Notes under the pieces: generated by a model
The model's input: the letters and a program-made list of their open reading frames with translations, nothing else
Told to the model about the DNA's origin: nothing
Databases searched by the model: none
Assembly: GCA_033851265.1 (NCBI GenBank)
Contig: JAWWOW010000004.1
Location: forward strand, 423,375-487,374
Origin: JAWWOW01 sp033851265
Lineage (GTDB): Bacteria > Actinomycetota > Actinomycetes > JAWWOW01
DNA length: 64,000 nt
Reading direction: 5' to 3'
Made by a program: the position numbers and the translations under genes
In this document: positions 59,873 through 64,000 of the stretch, piece by piece
Layout: each line of letters begins with the position of its first letter
Numbering within the stretch: the stretch's first letter is position 1

Positions 59873-61298
59873 GAACCCCACAGAAAACGCGGGGCCGTTA
59901 CGGCTGTGGGGTGGCCGGTTTACGCACGGCCCTGCCGAAGCGATGGCACGACTTTCTGTCAGCGTGCAGTTCGACTGGAGGTTGGCGCCCTACGACCTCT
60001 TAGCATCAGAAGCACACGCGCGTGTCCTGCATCGCGCTGGTCTATTCGACGACGATGAGCTGGCCCGCATGCACGGCGCCTTGACGTCACTCGCCGCCGA
60101 CGTTCGCAGCGGTGAATTCCGACCCTCCGTCGACGACGAAGACGTGCACACAGCACTAGAACGCGGGCTGTATGAGCGGCTCGGCGCACTCGCGGGCAAG
60201 CTGCGCGCCGGTCGCAGCCGCAACGACCAGGTGGCGACCGACCTTCGTCTTTACCTGCGCGACTACGTGCGCGAGATTGCCAAGGCGGTTGTCGGTCTCG
60301 AGCAGGCGCTGGTCGCGCAGGCAGACGAGCACGTCGACACCGCTGCACCGGGACTCACGCACCTTCAGCACGCGCAGCCGGTGAGTTTCGGGCACCTGCT
60401 GCTCGCCCACGTTCACCCACTCACGCGCGACGTTGCCCGCCTTCAGGACTGGGACCGCCGCGCAGCGCGGTCGCCGCTTGGCGCGGGTGCCCTGGCCGGC
60501 TCGACGTTGCCCGTTGATCCAGTGGCCACCGCTGCCGAGCTTGGCTTCAACGGTGCGTGTTCGAACTCCGTCGACGCGGTGTCCGACCGTGACTTCGCGG
60601 CAGAGTTCCTGTTCTGTGCCGCGCTTCTCGGCGTACACCTATCCCGATTGGGTGAGGAGCTCGTGCTCTGGACCAGCCGGGAGTTCCACTGGGTCGAACT
60701 CGATGATGCTTACTCCACGGGTTCGTCGATCATGCCGCAGAAGAAGAATCCCGACGTGGCCGAGCTCGCTCGCGGCAAGGCCGGTCGCCTGATCGGCAAC
60801 CTCACTGCCCTGCTCGTAACGCTGAAGGGCCTACCCCTCGCCTACGACCGCGACCTGCAGGAGGACAAGGAACCCGTCTTCGACACCGTCGACACACTGC
60901 TCGTCGTGCTGCCTGCGCTGGCCGGCACGATCGCGACGATGCGTGTCAACGCCCAGCGGCTCGCGACCGCCGCACCACAGGGCTTCGCGTTGGCGACCGA
61001 TGTGGCCGAGTGGCTGGTACGCCGAGGGGTGCCATTCCGAGACGCGCACGAAGCGGTCGGCCATCTCGTCGTGTGGTGCATGGCCCACGACACCGATCTC
61101 GGTGACGTCTCCGACGAGGACCTGGCCACCATCTCCCCGCACCTCACGCCTGAGGTGCGCACGGTGTTGTCGGTCGACGGCGCACTGGCCGCACGCGATG
61201 GGTATGGCGGCACGGCTCCGGTGCGCGTGCGAGAGCAGCTGGCCGAAGTGCGGGAGATGATGGACGCACACGCCGACTGGGCGCGGGGGAGCAGCTGA
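59856..61298 (+). CDS. argH: Argininosuccinate lyase
   Basis: 480 aa of the fumarase/aspartase superfamily. LWGGRFTHGPAEAMARLS, GRSRNDQVATDLRLYLRDY, LQHAQPVSFGHLLLAHV, and the signature SSIMPQKKNPDVAELARGKAG with the catalytic Ser. The GTG at 59856 overlaps argG by 17 nt; GTG 59865, giving an 8-nt overlap, is equally possible. Ends the arg operon; a strong GGGGGAG site for mpg is in its last codons. Confidence 0.96.
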   Translation: MTPVTENPTENAGPLRLWGGRFTHGPAEAMARLSVSVQFDWRLAPYDLLASEAHARVLHRAGLFDDDELARMHGALTSLAADVRSGEFRPSVDDEDVHTALERGLYERLGALAGKLRAGRSRNDQVATDLRLYLRDYVREIAKAVVGLEQALVAQADEHVDTAAPGLTHLQHAQPVSFGHLLLAHVHPLTRDVARLQDWDRRAARSPLGAGALAGSTLPVDPVATAAELGFNGACSNSVDAVSDRDFAAEFLFCAALLGVHLSRLGEELVLWTSREFHWVELDDAYSTGSSIMPQKKNPDVAELARGKAGRLIGNLTALLVTLKGLPLAYDRDLQEDKEPVFDTVDTLLVVLPALAGTIATMRVNAQRLATAAPQGFALATDVAEWLVRRGVPFRDAHEAVGHLVVWCMAHDTDLGDVSDEDLATISPHLTPEVRTVLSVDGALAARDGYGGTAPVRVREQLAEVREMMDAHADWARGSS

Positions 61299-61918
61299 GC
61301 GTCCTGCCGCGCTCCTTCTACGACCGGGCCGTGCTCGCGGTCGCCCGCGACCTACTGGGGGCCCGCGTGGAACATCAGAGTCCCGAGGGCGTCGTCGCCG
61401 TGCGGTTGACCGAGGTCGAGGCGTACGCCGGCGCGGTCGACCCCGGATCCCATGCGTTTCGCGGCCAGACCCCACGCAACGCGGTGATGTTCGGCAAGCC
61501 AGGCCACGTCTACGTCTACTTCACCTACGGCATGCACTGGTGCATGAACCTGGTGACCGGCCCACCCGGGGAGGCATCGGCGGTGCTGCTGCGCGCCGGC
61601 GACGTGGTCAGCGGCCAGGACCTCGCCCGGGCGCGGCGCGGGGAGGGCGTCCGCGACCGCGACCTGGCCCGCGGGCCGGCACGGCTGACGAAGGCGCTGG
61701 GTGTCACCGGCGAGCTGAACGGGCTCGATGTCGTACGCGGGTCCAGCCTGCGCGTGGTTCGGGGGGCGCCCGTGTCGGACGCGGCTGTCGCGACCAGCCC
61801 ACGGACGGGTGTCGCTGGGGACGGTGCAAGCACGCCCTGGCGCTTCCATATCGTCGGCGAGCCGACGGTCAGCCCGTACCGACCCGCCGTACCGCGACGG
61901 CGCGTGCGGACGCGCTAG
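61295..61918 (+). CDS. mpg: 3-methyladenine DNA glycosylase (AAG/MPG), CTG start proposed
   Basis: 207 aa if translated from CTG 61295, which overlaps the argH stop as CTGA and follows GGGGGAG (61285-61291) by 3 nt. The first GTG in frame (61331) would remove LPRSFYDRAVLAVARDLLG, a conserved N-terminal segment of the family. Base-excision repair enzyme: catalytic Glu in LTEVEAYAG, DPGSHAFRGQTPRNAVMFG, HVYVYFTYGMHWCMN, and GPARLTKALGV. Alternative CTG at 61304 is less well spaced. Confidence 0.88.
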   Translation: MSVLPRSFYDRAVLAVARDLLGARVEHQSPEGVVAVRLTEVEAYAGAVDPGSHAFRGQTPRNAVMFGKPGHVYVYFTYGMHWCMNLVTGPPGEASAVLLRAGDVVSGQDLARARRGEGVRDRDLARGPARLTKALGVTGELNGLDVVRGSSLRVVRGAPVSDAAVATSPRTGVAGDGASTPWRFHIVGEPTVSPYRPAVPRRRVRTR

Positions 61919-61945
61919 CTCGCGTGGTCTGGGAGACTCCCGGCC

Positions 61946-63175
61946 GTGTCCGATACGCCGCCCGAGATGGCCGCCGCGCTCGAGGTCTTGTCGTCCGGCG
62001 CGGCACAGATCCTCCCGGAGGCCGGCCTCGCCGAGAAGCTGGCGACTGCGGCCAAGGCCGGCCGGCCACTCCGGGTGAAGCTCGGCATCGACCCGTCCGG
62101 CAGCGACCTGACTCTTGGCCACGCTGTGGTCCTTCGCAAGCTGCGGCAGTTCCAGGACCTCGGCCACCTCGCCGTGCTGATCGTGGGCGACTTCACCGGC
62201 ATGGTGGGCGACCCCAGCGGCCGCTCGGCGACCCGCAACCTCCTGACCTCGGAGGAGACCGCAGCGAACGCCGCGACGTACTTCGAGCAGGTCATGCGCA
62301 TCCTCGACCCGGACAAGGTGGAGGTACGCCGCAATTCCGAGTGGCTGGCGTCCCTGACGATGGCCGACGTCGTCCGCGAGTCGGCCCACCTCACCGTGGC
62401 GCAACTGCTCGAGCGCGATGACTTTGCCCGCCGGTTCGCGGCGCAGCAGCCGATCTCGCTGGTGGAGTTCCTCTATCCGCTGCTGCAGGGCTACGACTCG
62501 GTCGCGATCGAGGCCGATGTGGAGCTCGGCGGGACCGACCAGACCTACAACTTGCTGGTGGGTCGGGAGTTGCAGCGGGCGCATGGCCAGGAGCCCCAGA
62601 TCGTGCTCACGGTGCCGCTACTCGAGGGCCTGGACGGTGTCGCGAAGATGAGCAAGTCCCTGGGCAACTACGTCGCGATCACCGAGCCGCCGGACGAGCA
62701 GTTCGGCAAGCTGATGTCGATCCCGGACACCCTGGTCGGGCGCTACGCCCGCCTGTGTACGCCGCTACCACCCGCGGAGGTCGACGAACTCGACAAGGCG
62801 GCGGCCGGGGGAGGGCCGGCGGCTGGGGTGGCCAAGCGGCGGGTTGCTCGCGAGATCGTCACGCTCTACCACGGGCCGGAGGCGGCCACGGCGGCCGAGG
62901 AGCGCTTTGACCGGCTGTTCCGCGAGCGTGAGCTGCCCGCGGACGCCCCTGCGCACCCGCTGAGCGCCGAGGACCCGGTACACCTTCCCGCCCTGCTCAC
63001 CTCCGCCGGGCTGGTCGCCTCCCGCAGCGAGGCCCGCCGGGCCATCGACGAGGGGAGCATCCGGGTTGACGGTGCACCGCTTGAAGCCGGTCGCTACGAC
63101 GTCCCTCGCGCTGAGCTCCTGGGCCGGCTGCTGCAGCGCGGCAAGCGCCGGTCTGTGCGCCTGGTCGACACCTAG
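61946..63175 (+). CDS. tyrS: Tyrosyl-tRNA synthetase
   Basis: 409 aa. Class I synthetase: LGIDPSGSDLTLGHAVVLRKL holds the HIGH-like motif (LGH), YDSVAIEADVELGGTDQTYNLLVGR binds Tyr, and KMSKSLGNYV is the KMSKS loop, placing it in the TyrZ-like subgroup. The C-terminal S4 RNA-binding domain starts near 345 (LVASRSEARRAIDEGSIRVDG). GTG start. Followed by a hairpin and the rrn promoter, a common actinobacterial arrangement. Confidence 0.96.
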   Translation: MSDTPPEMAAALEVLSSGAAQILPEAGLAEKLATAAKAGRPLRVKLGIDPSGSDLTLGHAVVLRKLRQFQDLGHLAVLIVGDFTGMVGDPSGRSATRNLLTSEETAANAATYFEQVMRILDPDKVEVRRNSEWLASLTMADVVRESAHLTVAQLLERDDFARRFAAQQPISLVEFLYPLLQGYDSVAIEADVELGGTDQTYNLLVGRELQRAHGQEPQIVLTVPLLEGLDGVAKMSKSLGNYVAITEPPDEQFGKLMSIPDTLVGRYARLCTPLPPAEVDELDKAAAGGGPAAGVAKRRVAREIVTLYHGPEAATAAEERFDRLFRERELPADAPAHPLSAEDPVHLPALLTSAGLVASRSEARRAIDEGSIRVDGAPLEAGRYDVPRAELLGRLLQRGKRRSVRLVDT

Positions 63176-63179
63176 CTGG

Positions 63180-63197
63180 GCCGGCGCGCACGCCGGC
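63180..63197 (+). terminator. Hairpin after tyrS
   Basis: GCCGGCG (63180-63186), CGCA loop, CGCCGGC (63191-63197): a perfect 7-bp stem 5 nt after the tyrS stop. No U-tract. Likely terminator isolating tyrS from the rRNA operon. Confidence 0.6.
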
Positions 63198-63335
63198 GCC
63201 ACGCCGTACTTGGACGAAATGGCCCGCTGCTCGGCACGCGTTGCTATCCTCACCACACCGGTCCGGGCTTGCTCCCCGAGAACATTGGGGTAGGGCGCCC
63301 GGGCTGTGTCATGACTGGTGAGCCGCCTGAACCGT

Positions 63336-63364
63336 TTGACTTCGCTCGGGCACCCTCATAAGTT
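63336..63364 (+). promoter_or_regulatory. Predicted rRNA operon promoter
   Basis: TTGACT (63336-63341), exactly 17 nt, TAAGTT (63359-63364). Start expected near 63371, about 227 nt before mature 16S rRNA. A second, weaker TANNNT hexamer TATCCT at 63245-63250 may mark an additional upstream promoter. Confidence 0.7.
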
Positions 63365-63370
63365 AGGGAA

Positions 63371-63597
63371 GTTGCCCCGAGGTTGGCCGAGAGGCCTAGC
63401 AGCGGTGTGCGTCGGATCCTTGAGAACTCAACAGCGTGCTAAAAGTCAGCGCCAATAATGCTGATCTCGCTACGACGAGATTAGTGAAATTTGGTATACG
63501 GCGACCAATTCTCGACCCCGTCGAGGAGCGGTCGCAGTGCCGAGATCATTTCCAAATGTGTCAGCTCCGGCCGTTTTTTGGCCGTCGCTATATGACA
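63371..63597 (+). other. rrn leader, precursor to 16S rRNA
   Basis: Transcribed leader without genes. CCTTGAGAACTCAACAGCGT at 63418-63437 is the sequence common in actinobacterial rrn leaders near boxA-type antitermination and processing signals. GGCCGAGAGGCC (63385-63396) and CGGCC/GGCCG around a T6 run (63568-63584) form small stems; the latter is close to the 16S 5' end, where RNase III cutting stems lie. NusB, encoded at 14.2 kb, would act here. Confidence 0.6.

Positions 63598-64000
<403 letters not shown>

Overview
The window is from a high-G+C actinobacterial chromosome (class Actinomycetia; I cannot resolve the order). The evidence is GC-rich third codon positions, many GTG starts, frequent 4-bp ATGA/GTGA gene overlaps, a BldD regulator, the actinobacterial integration host factor next to gmk-rpoZ, a helicase-dead PriA, and the first ~400 nt of an actinobacterial 16S rRNA at the right edge. 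Nearly all of it is core chromosome. The gene order aroC-K-B-Q/pepQ/efp/nusB/bldD/pyr operon/mihF/gmk/rpoZ/coaBC/metK/priA/def/fmt/rsmB/rpe/rib resembles what I know from Streptomyces and relatives. No prophage, insertion sequence, CRISPR array or tRNA gene was seen.

Layout. 1-9.2 kb: a type IV pilus locus. It has two tandem pilins, three minor pilins of which two carry large extra modules (IPT/TIG repeats; a double ricin-type beta-trefoil), the prepilin peptidase PilD, and PilM-PilN-PilO plus a PilP-like protein. Motor ATPases and the platform protein are not in the window. 9.3-14.7 kb: shikimate genes, a Xaa-Pro peptidase, EF-P and NusB. 14.6-15.3 kb: BldD on the minus strand with its c-di-GMP motif intact. 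15.6-25.6 kb: a complete UMP operon, pyrR-pyrB-pyrC-carA-carB-pyrK-pyrD-pyrF, preceded by a PyrR-type hairpin that covers the pyrR ribosome binding site. 25.8-35.3 kb: mihF-gmk-rpoZ-coaBC, metK, priA, def-fmt-rsmB-rpe. 35.3-40.9 kb: a receiver-GGDDF protein, riboflavin genes ribD-ribE-ribBA-ribH, and hisG without hisE. 40.9-43.1 kb: a small accessory block (YdcZ-type transporter, PH-like membrane protein, alpha/beta hydrolase).

43.1-51.3 kb: infC-rpmI-rplT behind a long leader, an rRNA methyltransferase, a sulfotransferase on the opposite strand, a PAS histidine kinase, and pheS-pheT. 51.3-52.4 kb: an intergenic stretch with two DnaA-box-like 9-mers, a small unknown protein and a GNAT acetyltransferase. 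52.4-61.3 kb: argC-J-B-D-(response regulator)-F-R-G-H. 61.3-63.2 kb: mpg and tyrS. 63.2-64 kb: rrn promoter, leader and partial 16S rRNA.

The items most worth a second look are: three genes that appear to use non-canonical start codons (infC ATC; the TrmH/SpoU methyltransferase CTG; mpg CTG, the last two fused to the preceding stop as CTGA); the modular lectin and IPT/TIG minor pilins; co-location of pili, BldD and a receiver-GGDDF protein, all potentially tied to c-di-GMP; a lone receiver protein inside the arginine operon; and the 102-bp antisense overlap of nusB and bldD.
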